DNA of 64,000 nucleotides from Actinoplanes aureus (GCF_015704865.1 NZ_JADQTO010000016.1:1-64000); one strand, 5' to 3'. Positions 1 to 8,613 are shown, counted from the first letter of the stretch. The notes: generated by a model not told the origin, from the letters alone. Translations and numbers: made by a program.

Positions 1-74
1 CGCTCGTCGTGCACGACACGCGTGATGAGCAGCCGTCGGCCGTGCACGGTCAGTCGGGCGTTACGGTGGGCCAT
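1..74 (-). CDS. IS481-type transposase, 5' end only (runs off the window)
   Basis: Reading leftward from an ATG at 72-74, the frame stays open to the window edge. The 24 visible residues begin MAHRNARLTVHGRRLL, which I recognise as the usual N-terminus of IS481-family DDE transposases, just before their helix-turn-helix. A GGAGG ribosome binding site lies directly upstream on the minus strand. Only about 8% of a normal transposase can be seen, so whether it is intact cannot be judged. Confidence 0.7.
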   Translation of the reverse strand, partial: MAHRNARLTVHGRRLLITRVVHDE

Positions 75-133
75 GAGACCTCCGGTTCCGGTGAAAGCGT
101 CGCAACTTCCACCTCGCCGGAGGTCTCTTCACA
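1..133 (-). mobile_element. Probable end of an IS481-family insertion sequence
   Basis: The transposase start sits about 60 bases inside a sequence that, read on the minus strand from 133, begins TGTGAAGAGACCTCCGG. IS481 elements commonly begin with TGT, so 133 is proposed as the outer end. The partner inverted repeat and any target duplication lie outside the window, so the boundary is inference. Confidence 0.45.
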
Positions 134-368
134 TCTCAAGCAGCCACGCCGCAGTCAACAACGCTCATGGTCATTACATCTAGGGCGCCGCTGAACATGG
201 CGTTGGCCGGCGGGGATGTCCCGGCGAACCTGGCTCGGTCGCCGTCTTTCGGCGAGACCGTGATTGAGATGGCCGGGGCGCGGGCGGTGGTCCGGAGTGC
301 CGGCCGATGTGCCGAAGTGCGGGAAACGGTGTCGTGGGCGGGTGCGGAGATCGCGCAGACTCAGCGGC
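134..368. other. Intergenic, no supported gene
   Basis: This stretch lies between the proposed insertion-sequence end and the MOSC gene. A 70-codon frame starting at 167 overlaps the MOSC start and has no recognisable content. I see no convincing promoter or hairpin here. Confidence 0.4.
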
Positions 369-1286
369 ATGAATGCTGAGGGAACGGTCACCGCAGTCAG
401 CCGGAACGACGCCTACACGTTCACCAAGCCGAACCGGGACGAGATTGTGCTGGTGGCGGGCATCGGAGTGGAGGGGGACACGCACGCGGGAGTGCGGGTG
501 CGGCACCGCAGCCGGGTCGCGGAGGATCCCCGCCAGCCGAATCTGCGGCAGGTGCATCTGATTCATGCCGAGCTGTTCGACGAGGTGGCCGGGAAGGGTT
601 ACGACGTTCCTCCGGGCGGCCTGGGAGAGAACGTGACCACGAGCGGGATCGACCTGCTCGCTCTGCCGCGCGGCACGATTCTGCGATTCGGCCGGCCGGG
701 CGGCTCCGGCGTGAGCCCCGCCGCCGCTGCGGGGCAACCGGGCGGCGGAAGCGTCTCCCAGCGGGCTGACGGGCAGCCAGCGCAGCGACCGGGCAGTGAG
801 AGCGCGGCGCTGCACGGCACGGGCCCGGGCGGGGAGAGCGCGGCGCTGCACGGCACGGGCCCGGGCGGGGAGAGCGCGGCGCTGCACGGCACGGGCCCGG
901 GCGGGGAGAGCGCGGCGCTGCACGGCACGGGTGGGGAGAACGCGGCGCATCCGGTGGCTGGGGTGCTTGCGGCGGCCCGGGCGGCCGATCTGGATGAGGC
1001 GACGGCACGGGCCGCGGAGGCCGTGGAGGCCGCTGTTCAGCGGGACACCGCGAGTGGCGATGGGCGGCCGGCGATCGTGGTGGCCGGGTTGCGCAACCCG
1101 TGCGCTCAGATCAACGGGTTCCGGTCCGGGCTGCTCAAGGAGGTGCTGGGCCGCGACGAGGACGGCAACCTTGTGCGGAAGGCCGGCGTGATGGCCGTTG
1201 TGCTGCGCGGAGGGCCGATTCGTCCGGGGGATCCGGTCACCGTCGAGGTGCCTCCTGGTCCGCACGGGCCGCTGGAACGGGTGTGA
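369..1286 (+). CDS. MOSC domain protein with a repetitive insertion
   Basis: MOSC domains are sulfur-carrier folds related to the C-terminus of molybdenum cofactor sulfurase. Small stand-alone members are common in actinomycetes, but their substrates are often unknown. Residues about 1-108 (with GVEGDTHAG, HLIHAELF and GGLGENVTT) and about 233-305 (AIVVAGLRNPCAQINGF, then AGVMAVVLRGG) together make one complete domain, including the conserved Cys of the RNPCAQ motif. Between them lie about 125 residues that such short proteins lack, including a tandem 12-residue repeat. The ATG at 369 was chosen because family homology begins there; no clear ribosome binding site precedes it. Confidence 0.8.
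   Translation: MNAEGTVTAVSRNDAYTFTKPNRDEIVLVAGIGVEGDTHAGVRVRHRSRVAEDPRQPNLRQVHLIHAELFDEVAGKGYDVPPGGLGENVTTSGIDLLALPRGTILRFGRPGGSGVSPAAAAGQPGGGSVSQRADGQPAQRPGSESAALHGTGPGGESAALHGTGPGGESAALHGTGPGGESAALHGTGGENAAHPVAGVLAAARAADLDEATARAAEAVEAAVQRDTASGDGRPAIVVAGLRNPCAQINGFRSGLLKEVLGRDEDGNLVRKAGVMAVVLRGGPIRPGDPVTVEVPPGPHGPLERV
798..948 (+). repeat. 36-bp in-frame tandem repeat inside the MOSC gene
   Basis: Units start at 798, 834 and 870 and are essentially identical. A fourth unit at 906 is shortened at its end and is followed by a decayed partial copy. Each unit encodes the 12 residues ESAALHGTGPGG. The period is a multiple of three, so copy-number change would not break the frame. Confidence 0.9.
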
Positions 1287-1432
1287 TCGGACCGCCCCGC
1301 GCGGACGTGGGACGATAGGAGACGCCGGCTTGGCCGCCGGCGTCGCCGGCCCGGTGCGGGCCCACTGGCGATGACCAGCGGCCGCGAGGCCGGAGGGGCC
1401 GGTTCTGAGCCGGCCCGGAAAGACCGACCCGC

Positions 1433-1487
1433 GCAGACCAGCCCGAGAACACCCGCGTAGACCAGCCCGAGAACATCAGCCCGAGAA
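1433..1487 (+). repeat. Short direct repeats upstream of lepA
   Basis: The 15-mer GACCAGCCCGAGAAC occurs twice about 24 bases apart, and a third partial copy ending CAGCCCGAGAA follows. They fill the region immediately before the lepA start. No function is apparent; they may reflect local slippage. Confidence 0.6.
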
Positions 1488-1499
1488 GAACGGAAGACC

Positions 1500-3380
1500 G
1501 TGCCTGGACCGCTCGACCCCGGCGTGAACGTGATCGGATCGACCGATCCCAGCCGCATCCGCAACTTCTGCATCATCGCCCACATCGACCACGGTAAGTC
1601 GACGCTGGCCGACCGGATGCTGCAGATCACCGGGGTGGTCGACCCGCGCCAGATGCGCGCGCAGTACCTCGACCGGATGGACATCGAACGCGAGCGCGGC
1701 ATCACCATCAAGTCGCAGGCCGTGCGCATGCCCTGGACGGTTCGCGAGGGCGAAAAACAGGGCGACACCGCCGTCCTCAACATGATCGACACCCCGGGGC
1801 ACGTCGACTTCACCTACGAGGTCTCCCGCAGCCTGGCCGCCTGTGAGGGCGCGGTCCTGCTGGTCGACGCCGCGCAGGGCATCGAGGCGCAAACTCTCGC
1901 CAACCTGTACCTGGCGATGGAGAACGACCTGCACATCATCCCGGTGCTCAACAAGATCGACCTGCCGGCGGCACAGCCGGAGAAGTACGCCGAGGAGCTC
2001 GCCAAGCTGATCGGCTGCGAGCCGTCCGACGTGCTGCGGGTGTCCGGCAAGACCGGCGTCGGCGTGGGCCACCTGCTCGACGAGATCGTCCGGCAGTTCC
2101 AGGCTCCGGTCGGCGACGCGGCCGCCCCGGCCCGGGCGATGATCTTCGACTCGGTGTACGACGTGTATCGCGGCGTCGTCACCTACGTCCGGGTCATCGA
2201 CGGCCGGATCGAGGCGCGCGACCGGATCAAGATGATGTCCACCGGTGCGGTGCACGAGTTGCTCGAGATCGGCGTCGTCTCGCCCGAGATGGAGAAGGCC
2301 GGAGCGCTCGGCGTCGGCGAGGTCGGCTACCTGATCACCGGTGTGAAGGACGTCCGCCAGTCCCGGGTCGGTGACACCGTCACCGGCAACAACCGGCCGG
2401 CGAAGGAAGCGCTGGGCGGCTACAAGGACCCGAAGCCGATGGTCTACTCGGGCCTCTACCCGATCGACGGTTCGGACTATCCGGCGCTGCGTGACGCGCT
2501 CGACAAGCTGAAGCTCAACGACGCGGCGCTCACCTATGAGCCGGAGACGTCGGCGGCACTGGGCTTCGGGTTCCGCGTCGGCTACCTGGGCCTGCTGCAC
2601 CTGGAGATCATCGGCGAGCGGCTGGAGCGCGAGTTCGGCCTCGACCTGATCTCCACCGCGCCGAACGTGGTGTACCGGGTCTACACCGACGACGCCCAGG
2701 AGTCGGTGGTCACCAACCCGAGTGAGTTCCCGACCGGCAAGATCGCTGAGATCCACGAGCCGGTGGTGCGCGCCACGGTCCTGGTGCCGAACGAGTACGT
2801 GGGCGCAGTCATGGAGCTGTGCCAGAGCCGGCGCGGCAGCCTGCTCGGCATGGAGTACCTGTCCGCCGAACGGGTGGAGCTCCGCTACACGCTGCCGCTC
2901 GCGGAGATCATCTTCGACTTCTTCGACCAGTTGAAGAGCAAGACCAAGGGGTACGCCTCGCTGGACTACGAGCCCTCCGGCGAGCAGGTCGCGGACCTGG
3001 TGAAGGTGGACATCCTGCTGCACGGTGAGCCGGTGGACGCGTTCAGCGCGATCGTGCACAAGGACAAGGCGTACTCGTATGGCACGACGATCGCCGCCAA
3101 GCTGCAGAAGCTGATCCCGCGGCAGCAGTTCGAGGTGCCCATCCAGGCGGCCATCGGAAGCCGGATCATCGCCCGCGAGACCATCCGCGCCATCCGTAAG
3201 GACGTGCTCGCGAAGTGCTACGGCGGTGACATCAGCCGGAAGCGGAAGTTGCTGGAGAAGCAGAAGGAAGGCAAGAAGCGGATGAAGATGGTCGGCCGGG
3301 TGGAGGTTCCGCAGGAAGCCTTCATCGCCGCGCTGTCCACTTCTGAGGCGGCTGACCCGAAGGGGTCCAGTAAAAAATAA
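1500..3380 (+). CDS. lepA: Elongation factor 4 (LepA), ribosomal back-translocase
   Basis: This cytosolic translational GTPase acts on stalled ribosomes. The 626-residue product has the G1 motif AHIDHGKST near residue 25, the EFG-like switch region with RGITIKSQ, the G3 motif DTPGHVDF and the G4 motif NKID. It ends in the LepA-specific C-terminal domain (GGDISRKRKLLEKQKEGKKR). The length is typical of the family. The start is a GTG preceded by a purine-rich stretch (GAAGAACGGAAG). A second GTG eight codons downstream is a possible alternative. Confidence 0.97.
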   Translation: MPGPLDPGVNVIGSTDPSRIRNFCIIAHIDHGKSTLADRMLQITGVVDPRQMRAQYLDRMDIERERGITIKSQAVRMPWTVREGEKQGDTAVLNMIDTPGHVDFTYEVSRSLAACEGAVLLVDAAQGIEAQTLANLYLAMENDLHIIPVLNKIDLPAAQPEKYAEELAKLIGCEPSDVLRVSGKTGVGVGHLLDEIVRQFQAPVGDAAAPARAMIFDSVYDVYRGVVTYVRVIDGRIEARDRIKMMSTGAVHELLEIGVVSPEMEKAGALGVGEVGYLITGVKDVRQSRVGDTVTGNNRPAKEALGGYKDPKPMVYSGLYPIDGSDYPALRDALDKLKLNDAALTYEPETSAALGFGFRVGYLGLLHLEIIGERLEREFGLDLISTAPNVVYRVYTDDAQESVVTNPSEFPTGKIAEIHEPVVRATVLVPNEYVGAVMELCQSRRGSLLGMEYLSAERVELRYTLPLAEIIFDFFDQLKSKTKGYASLDYEPSGEQVADLVKVDILLHGEPVDAFSAIVHKDKAYSYGTTIAAKLQKLIPRQQFEVPIQAAIGSRIIARETIRAIRKDVLAKCYGGDISRKRKLLEKQKEGKKRMKMVGRVEVPQEAFIAALSTSEAADPKGSSKK

Positions 3381-3461
3381 GGCGGTTTGATTTCTCGGGG
3401 GCTCGGGAACACAGGGGCTCGACGGACGCAACCCTTTGCTCCACCCCCGAGGAGGAACCTC

Positions 3462-3743
3462 ATGGAACTCACGCTCACCGGAATCATCGTGGCGCTCATC
3501 GTCGGTCTCGTCATCGGCGCGCTCGGCCGGCTTGTGGTACCGGGCCGGCAGAACATTCCGATCTGGCTGACCATGGTCGTCGGTGTGGTCGCGGCTCTGC
3601 TGGGCACCGTGATCGCGCGTGCCGCCGGTGTCGCTGACACCGCCGGTTTCGACTGGATCGAGTTCTTCTTCCAGGTGGTCCTGGCCGCGATCGGTGTGGC
3701 CCTGGTCGCCGGTATCGGTGGCCGTCGCCGCCTGACCCGGTAA
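3462..3743 (+). CDS. GlsB/YeaQ/YmgE family small membrane protein
   Basis: This is a 93-residue very hydrophobic protein with three predicted membrane helices, at roughly residues 4-25, 33-55 and 68-87. It carries the glycine-rich first helix (IVGLVIGALGRLVVPG) typical of the transglycosylase-associated or YeaQ family, which is often stress-induced and of unknown mechanism. A strong GGAGGA ribosome binding site lies 6 bases before the ATG at 3462, so the longer upstream reading frame is rejected. It follows lepA by 81 bases and ends in a strong terminator. Confidence 0.85.
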   Translation: MELTLTGIIVALIVGLVIGALGRLVVPGRQNIPIWLTMVVGVVAALLGTVIARAAGVADTAGFDWIEFFFQVVLAAIGVALVAGIGGRRRLTR

Positions 3744-3760
3744 TCGGATCGCACCGCGAG

Positions 3761-3794
3761 AAACGCCGGACCTACCCCCAAAGGTCCGGCGTTT
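3761..3794 (+). terminator. Factor-independent-type terminator hairpin after the GlsB-like gene
   Basis: A perfect 13-bp stem (AAACGCCGGACCT pairing with its complement at 3782-3794) closes an 8-base loop. It lies 18 bases after the stop codon. It would also serve the oppositely oriented PAS gene that ends at 3851. Confidence 0.85.
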
Positions 3795-3850
3795 CGCCGT
3801 ACCCGGGGCGGAAAGGCGTCAAGGGTGCAAAGGCAGCGAACACAACGCCA

Positions 3851-5488
3851 TTAATAGCGGAATTTGTGCTGGGCGCTGCGCCGGTTGATTTGAGCCGGCT
3901 GTCCGCTGTCGTCTTCCCGGAACGGTCGCCGTTCCGAAGGGTCGTGCCGGTCGGTGATGTCTGACATCGTCACTACCAGCCCCTGCACGAGACGGTCCGC
4001 GCGCAGATCCCGGTACGTCATCTCGACCAGCACCTGCGTGTGATCAAGACGGCGGAGGGCACAGAACATCGACCCGTCGCCTTCGGCGCTCAGCGCACGG
4101 CGTACCCGATCTCGGTCGTCCGGATGGACCAGGTCGTCGAGTGCGATGAGCGGCGGCAGCTCGCCGCCGCCCAGCAGGCGCCGCAGCGCCGGGCTGGCAT
4201 AGCGGATGCGCTGGTCGGAGTCGATGACCGCCATGCTCTCCGCGGTGTTCGGGATGACCGTGCGCAGGTAGATGTCGCTGTCCCGGCGGCCCATCGCCTC
4301 GACCAGGGTGATCCGGTCGAGGGCGAGTGCGGCCTCACCGGCCAGCACTTCCAGGGCGTCACGCCCGGCGATCAGGGCGTCCAGGCGGCCGGTCAGGATC
4401 AGGGCGCCGCCGCTGGGCCGGGCCACGGCGAGAGGTTCCAGCCGGAGCGGGCAGATCAGCATGCGCTCGTCCGCTTCATCGGCGGGTGCCCACCAGCTGC
4501 GGGACTCGGAGCCGGCCGGGGCGGGTGGCAGATGTTCCCGGGCGAGCTGCCCGTCGTCGGTGGCGAGCACCACCCGGCGCACCGTGTTCGGCGGCAGCAG
4601 GCGGTTGACGGCCGCGCGGACCGCGGCGTCGACGGCGGGCGGGTCGGCTGCCGCGACCAGGGCGGTGTTGGCGGTACGCAGGCCGTACTCCCGGGTCAGC
4701 GCCTGACTGTGCTGGTGGATCGAATCGGCCAGGCGGGTGATGGTGAGCAGCAGCGTGACCGCGGTGGTGACGGCGATGACCACGCCGTCGCGGATCGTCC
4801 CGGAGAGCGCCTCGATCAGCAGCACCAGCGGTGGTGTGGCGGCGGACGCGGCGAGCAGCACACTCCACCGGAACCGCCACGGTGTCGGCTCGGGGGCGCG
4901 CGGCTCGGTGAGCCGGACCATCGACGGGTGCAGGGCGGACAGGCCCCAGGCGAGGTACAGCACCACGTACGCCGACTCGGTGAGCCGGCTCGGGGCGAGC
5001 GGGTACGCGATGTCGCCGACGAGCAGGCCGACCGCGCCGGTGAGCAGCAGGATCGCCGAGATGTTGCGCCGGTCGGCGGCGACCAGGCGGCTGGCCACGG
5101 CGATCAGCAGAAGGCTGCCGATGACGTCGGCGGCGTTGACCGCCCCGAACTGCCCACCCGAGCCGATCACGAAGACCCAGACGACCAGCAGGGTCGAGCA
5201 GGCGAACGCGAGCAGGTCGATGAGGCGGGCCCGGTCGACGAGCAGCGCGCCGCCCCGGGTGAACTGCAGCAGGCTCAACGCGACCAGGCCGAACATCAGC
5301 AGGTAGCACGCGTCGGCGAGGTCCATGCGCCGGAGTCCGTAGAAGACGTCGCCCGCGGCGAGCGCGGCGATGGCTCCGGCGAGCAGCAGCCACGGCGCTT
5401 TCCGGGCCGGCCGGTGCCGGTGGATGCCGATCAGAACTGCGACGACGCTCCCCGCTCCCAGCACGATCCATTGGGTCGCCATCAGCAC
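3851..5488 (-). CDS. Multi-pass membrane sensor with GAF-like and PAS domains, no output domain
   Basis: The 545-residue protein has about eight or nine membrane helices in residues 1-265, a GAF-like soluble segment around 275-395 and a PAS domain around 405-515 that ends in the usual VVTMSDITDR junction. It then stops after about 30 polar residues. In related actinomycete proteins as I know them, this N-terminal arrangement is followed by GGDEF-EAL or kinase domains, which are absent here. The start is a GTG at 5486-5488; an ATG two codons later is equally possible. Downstream (3795-3850) holds no remnant of an output domain. Confidence 0.65.
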   Translation of the reverse strand: MLMATQWIVLGAGSVVAVLIGIHRHRPARKAPWLLLAGAIAALAAGDVFYGLRRMDLADACYLLMFGLVALSLLQFTRGGALLVDRARLIDLLAFACSTLLVVWVFVIGSGGQFGAVNAADVIGSLLLIAVASRLVAADRRNISAILLLTGAVGLLVGDIAYPLAPSRLTESAYVVLYLAWGLSALHPSMVRLTEPRAPEPTPWRFRWSVLLAASAATPPLVLLIEALSGTIRDGVVIAVTTAVTLLLTITRLADSIHQHSQALTREYGLRTANTALVAAADPPAVDAAVRAAVNRLLPPNTVRRVVLATDDGQLAREHLPPAPAGSESRSWWAPADEADERMLICPLRLEPLAVARPSGGALILTGRLDALIAGRDALEVLAGEAALALDRITLVEAMGRRDSDIYLRTVIPNTAESMAVIDSDQRIRYASPALRRLLGGGELPPLIALDDLVHPDDRDRVRRALSAEGDGSMFCALRRLDHTQVLVEMTYRDLRADRLVQGLVVTMSDITDRHDPSERRPFREDDSGQPAQINRRSAQHKFRY

Positions 5489-5602
5489 GCTCTACTTAGT
5501 ACCAGGGCGGGTCGTACGGTGTCCATGTCGATGTATACGCAGCGCAACCTGGCCACTCCGCACCGAAACATGACGGGTAGTCACCGATAGTTTCGGAGGG
5601 AT

Positions 5603-6460
5603 CTAACTGAAGACCTCCGCGACGACCTGGCCGGTGTTGCTGCCGCTGCCGTCCGTGACCGGCTGCCACTTTCCGTCCGGTGCGTGCCATTCCAGTTCGC
5701 CGAAACGTACCCGTTCGAGGCCGCTCGACGAGGCGTGCGAGACCAGCCAGTGTGCGTACCGCCAGCCGGTGTTGACGTTCGCCACGTCGACCGTGAGGCC
5801 GGCCGCCTGGGCGGCCGCCGTGCTCGGCAGCTTCTTGCCCCAGTCCAGCTTGAGACTCGCCAGCAGCGCGGTCGCCGCTTCCGCACCGCGCAGGGCCGGC
5901 GTCCCGCTCACCGTGCACTCCACCGCGCCGGTGGCCCGGCCGGTCAGCGCGGCGGCGAGCACCCGGGACTCGTCGGCCCACTTCTCGTACGCCTCTGGGT
6001 ACGCCGAGCGCTGCACCGTCTGCGCGGCGTCGGTGACCCGCATCTCCTGCCAGCCCTTCACCTTTTTCAGGGCGGAGTAGAACTTGCCGGCCGCGTACCT
6101 CGGATCCTTGATCTGCTCGACCGTGCCCCAGCCCTGGCTGGGCCGCTGCTGGAACAGGCCGACCGAGTCGCGGTCGCCGTCGTCCAGGTTCTCCAGTTTC
6201 GACTCCTGGAAGGCGGTGGCGAGCGCGACGACCACGGCCTGCTCGGGCATCCCGCGGCGGACGCCGATCGCGGCGATCGTCGCCGCGTTGGCCATCTGCA
6301 CCGTGTCGAGGGTGACCTCGCCGTCGGCGCTGACCGTGCACTCCGGGCCGAGCCGGGGCAGCTTGAGGTTGCCGGCCAGATTGTTCACCAGCACGACCAC
6401 ACCGATCACTCCGACGAGAGCGAGCAGGGTGATGATCCCCACAAGCGGCTTCGCTCGCAC
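5603..6460 (-). CDS. Membrane-anchored lysozyme-like conserved protein
   Basis: The product of about 285 residues has a short basic N-terminus and one membrane helix (ITLLALVGVIGVVVLVNNLA), then an extracytoplasmic region. That region contains AFQESKLENLDDGDRDSVGLFQQRPSQGWG, a pattern found in goose-lysozyme or transglycosylase-like domains where the Glu is catalytic (residue count omitted for the full run). The remainder, with two cysteines near the middle, is unassigned. The GTG at 6458-6460 was chosen because AGGAGG sits 4 bases upstream. Such proteins are common in Micromonosporaceae; enzymatic activity is inferred. Confidence 0.6.
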   Translation of the reverse strand: MRAKPLVGIITLLALVGVIGVVVLVNNLAGNLKLPRLGPECTVSADGEVTLDTVQMANAATIAAIGVRRGMPEQAVVVALATAFQESKLENLDDGDRDSVGLFQQRPSQGWGTVEQIKDPRYAAGKFYSALKKVKGWQEMRVTDAAQTVQRSAYPEAYEKWADESRVLAAALTGRATGAVECTVSGTPALRGAEAATALLASLKLDWGKKLPSTAAAQAAGLTVDVANVNTGWRYAHWLVSHASSSGLERVRFGELEWHAPDGKWQPVTDGSGSNTGQVVAEVFS

Positions 6461-6550
6461 CCTCACCTCCTGAAGTTGCCGGACGCCAAGCCTAGACAAC
6501 GAGCGCTCGCCGCCCGGCGTGACTGCTTCCGGGGCACCCAACGGTGTCGA

Positions 6551-7291
6551 TCACACAAGCCAGGACGCGTCGCGCTTCTCCCGGGCGGCGGCGACCCCCT
6601 CCCGGCCCTCGGCCGATTTGAAGTATCCGGCGGAGCGTTCGGCGAGGTCCGCCAGCTCGGCGCGGATCGGGTCCTTACGCGTACGCCGCAGCAGTTGTTT
6701 GGTCCCGGCCAGCGCGAGCGGCCCACCGCGGATGAGCGAAGCGCAGTAGCGGTTCACCGTTTCGTCCAGTTCCTCCGCCGCGACAGCGGCCGTGACCAGC
6801 CCGATCTCGGCCGCGCGAACGCCGTCGAAGACGTCGCCGGTCAGGTAGAGCTCGGCCGCCGCTCGCGGCGACAGCCGCGGCAGAACGGTCGAGCTGATCA
6901 CCGCCGGGATCACGCCGAGCCGGACCTCGGTGAACGCGAAGGTCGCGTCCCGGACACAGACCGCGATGTCGGCGGCGCCGATCAGTCCGAGGCCTCCGGC
7001 CCGCGCCGGCCCGCCGATGCGGGCCACCACCGGCTTGGGGAATTCCCAGAGCGCGGCGAGCACGTCGGCGAGCATCTCGGCGGGCAGCTTGTCGCCGGGG
7101 CGAGCGGCAGCGGTCTCCTTGAGATCGACCCCGGAGGAGAACACCGGGCCGGTGTGGGTGAGGACGACCACCCGGCACGCCGGATCGGCGGCGGCCGCGG
7201 CCAGGTCGTCGAGCATGCCCCGCAGCACGGCGGTGGAGAGCGCGTTGCGGCTGGCGGGGTTGTCCAGAGTCAGGGTGCGGACCGGATCCAT
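6551..7291 (-). CDS. Enoyl-CoA hydratase/isomerase family protein
   Basis: This 246-residue crotonase-fold protein is likely to act on an acyl-CoA thioester. The family pattern is visible: NPASRNALS near the N-terminus, the first oxyanion-hole loop FSSGVDLKE, and the second oxyanion-hole region RIGGPARAGGLGLIGAADI. The Glu of the ATFAFTEVRLGVIP stretch lies where crotonases carry an active-site acid. The substrate cannot be told. The ATG at 7289-7291 starts just before the conserved region. It is divergent from hemW with only 27 bases between start codons. Confidence 0.85.
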   Translation of the reverse strand: MDPVRTLTLDNPASRNALSTAVLRGMLDDLAAAAADPACRVVVLTHTGPVFSSGVDLKETAAARPGDKLPAEMLADVLAALWEFPKPVVARIGGPARAGGLGLIGAADIAVCVRDATFAFTEVRLGVIPAVISSTVLPRLSPRAAAELYLTGDVFDGVRAAEIGLVTAAVAAEELDETVNRYCASLIRGGPLALAGTKQLLRRTRKDPIRAELADLAERSAGYFKSAEGREGVAAAREKRDASWLV

Positions 7292-7318
7292 GTCGGGAAC
7301 CTTAACTACGCTTGACCG

Positions 7319-8518
7319 ATGGCCGGCGCACTCCCCGATGGCGAACCCGTTCCTTCCGACGGTTCGCTCCCCGACGAAGCCACCCAGCAGGTGGGCAAGA
7401 ACGGCTTCGCCGTCTACGTCCACGTGCCGTTCTGCGCCAGCCGGTGCGGTTACTGCGACTTCAACACCTACACCCCGGGTGAACTGGGCGGCGGCGCGAG
7501 CCGCGAGGAATATGCGGACGCGGTCCTGAGCGAGCTGGCCCTGGCCGCGCGGGTCATCGAGCCGGCCGCGGTGGACACCGTGTTCGTCGGCGGCGGCACA
7601 CCCACCCTGCTCGCCGCGGACGACCTGGCTCGGATCCTGGACGGCATCGACCGGACGTGGGGCCTCGCGCCGGGTGCCGAGGTGACCACCGAGGCCAACC
7701 CCGAATCGGTAGACAAGAAGTATTTATCTGACCTGCGGAGAAGAGGCTTCACCCGGATCTCGCTCGGCATGCAGTCGGCCGCCGAGAACGTTCTCCGCGT
7801 CCTGGATCGCAAGCACACCGCGGGACGGGCACCGCAGGCGGCGCTGGAGGCCCGGGAGGCCGGCTTCGAGCACGTCAACCTCGACCTGATCTACGGCACG
7901 CCGGGGGAGACCGCGGACGACTTCGCGAAATCCCTCGAAACGGTGATCGGCGCGGGAGTGGATCACGTCAGCGCGTACGCCCTGATCGTCGAGGACGGCA
8001 CCCGGATGGCCGCCCGGATGCGCCGCGGCGAGCTGCCGTTCCCGGAGGACGACGTCGCGGCGGACCGCTACCTCGCCGCCGAGGAAGCCCTGACCGGTGC
8101 CGGCTTCGAGTGGTACGAGGTCTCCAACTGGGCGAAGAACAACGCGAGATGCCGGCACAACGAGCTCTATTGGACCGGCGCCGACTGGTGGGGTCTGGGT
8201 CCGGGCGCGCACAGCCACGTGGGCGGGGTGCGCTGGTGGAACGTCAAGCATCCGGCGGCGTACGCGAAGCGCCTGGCCGCCGGCGAGTCACCCGGCCACG
8301 GCCGGGAACTGCTGACCGGCGAGGACCGGCACATGGAGGACGTCATGTTGCGGGTCCGGCTGCGGGACGGGATCCCGCTGGACCGGGTCAACCGGGCGGG
8401 CGCCGCGCGGGCCCTGGCGGACGGGCTGCTCGATCCGGCGGCGTACCGGGACGGGCGGCTGGCGCTGACCCTGCGGGGACGTCTTCTGGCCGATGCGGTC
8501 GTCCGCGACGTGCTCTGA
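7319..8518 (+). CDS. hemW: Radical SAM heme chaperone HemW
   Basis: HemW-type proteins resemble coproporphyrinogen oxidase HemN but act as heme-binding chaperones. The 399-residue protein has the radical SAM cluster motif C39-x3-C43-x2-C46 (PFCASRCGYCDF), then GGGTPTLL and the HemN-like C-terminal region (NELYWTGADWWGLGPGAHS). A residue preceding the cluster motif is H35, as in the VHVPFC pattern of the family. The ATG starts 27 bases from the divergent enoyl-CoA hydratase gene, which leaves little room for leaders, so the transcript may be leaderless. Confidence 0.93.
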   Translation: MAGALPDGEPVPSDGSLPDEATQQVGKNGFAVYVHVPFCASRCGYCDFNTYTPGELGGGASREEYADAVLSELALAARVIEPAAVDTVFVGGGTPTLLAADDLARILDGIDRTWGLAPGAEVTTEANPESVDKKYLSDLRRRGFTRISLGMQSAAENVLRVLDRKHTAGRAPQAALEAREAGFEHVNLDLIYGTPGETADDFAKSLETVIGAGVDHVSAYALIVEDGTRMAARMRRGELPFPEDDVAADRYLAAEEALTGAGFEWYEVSNWAKNNARCRHNELYWTGADWWGLGPGAHSHVGGVRWWNVKHPAAYAKRLAAGESPGHGRELLTGEDRHMEDVMLRVRLRDGIPLDRVNRAGAARALADGLLDPAAYRDGRLALTLRGRLLADAVVRDVL

Positions 8519-8564
8519 CGCCAGATCGGTCCTTTCGATCATCGCGCTGCCGCCCGGTGCGACG

Positions 8565-8595
8565 TAGACTGGCACTCTATCCGTGGGAGTGCCAG
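8565..8595 (+). promoter_or_regulatory. CIRCE operator and probable -10 box of hrcA
   Basis: A perfect 9-bp inverted repeat, CTGGCACTC at 8569-8577 and GAGTGCCAG at 8587-8595, is separated by 9 bases. This matches the CIRCE consensus bound by HrcA. A TAGACT hexamer at 8565-8570 overlaps the left arm and fits an actinobacterial -10 box, so bound HrcA would block its own promoter. Confidence 0.92.
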
Positions 8596-8613
8596 CAGGG
8601 GGGAGGGGTCATT

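Noticed and set aside
167..379. 70-codon plus-strand frame before the MOSC gene
   Set aside because: No recognisable content or ribosome binding site, and it overlaps the supported MOSC start.
798..948. Possible CRISPR array
   Set aside because: The repeats are directly adjacent with no spacers, in frame within a MOSC gene, so they are a coding tandem repeat.
1476..3431. Very long minus-strand reading frame opposite lepA
   Set aside because: Its His/Arg/Asp/Val-rich composition is what the antisense of GC-rich coding DNA gives, and lepA is certain on the other strand. The same applies to the long frames opposite other genes, such as 4040-5590, 5684-7315, 12040-14289 and 61476-63803.
5524..5590. 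21-codon frame between the PAS gene and the lysozyme-like gene
   Set aside because: No ribosome binding site and no recognisable features.
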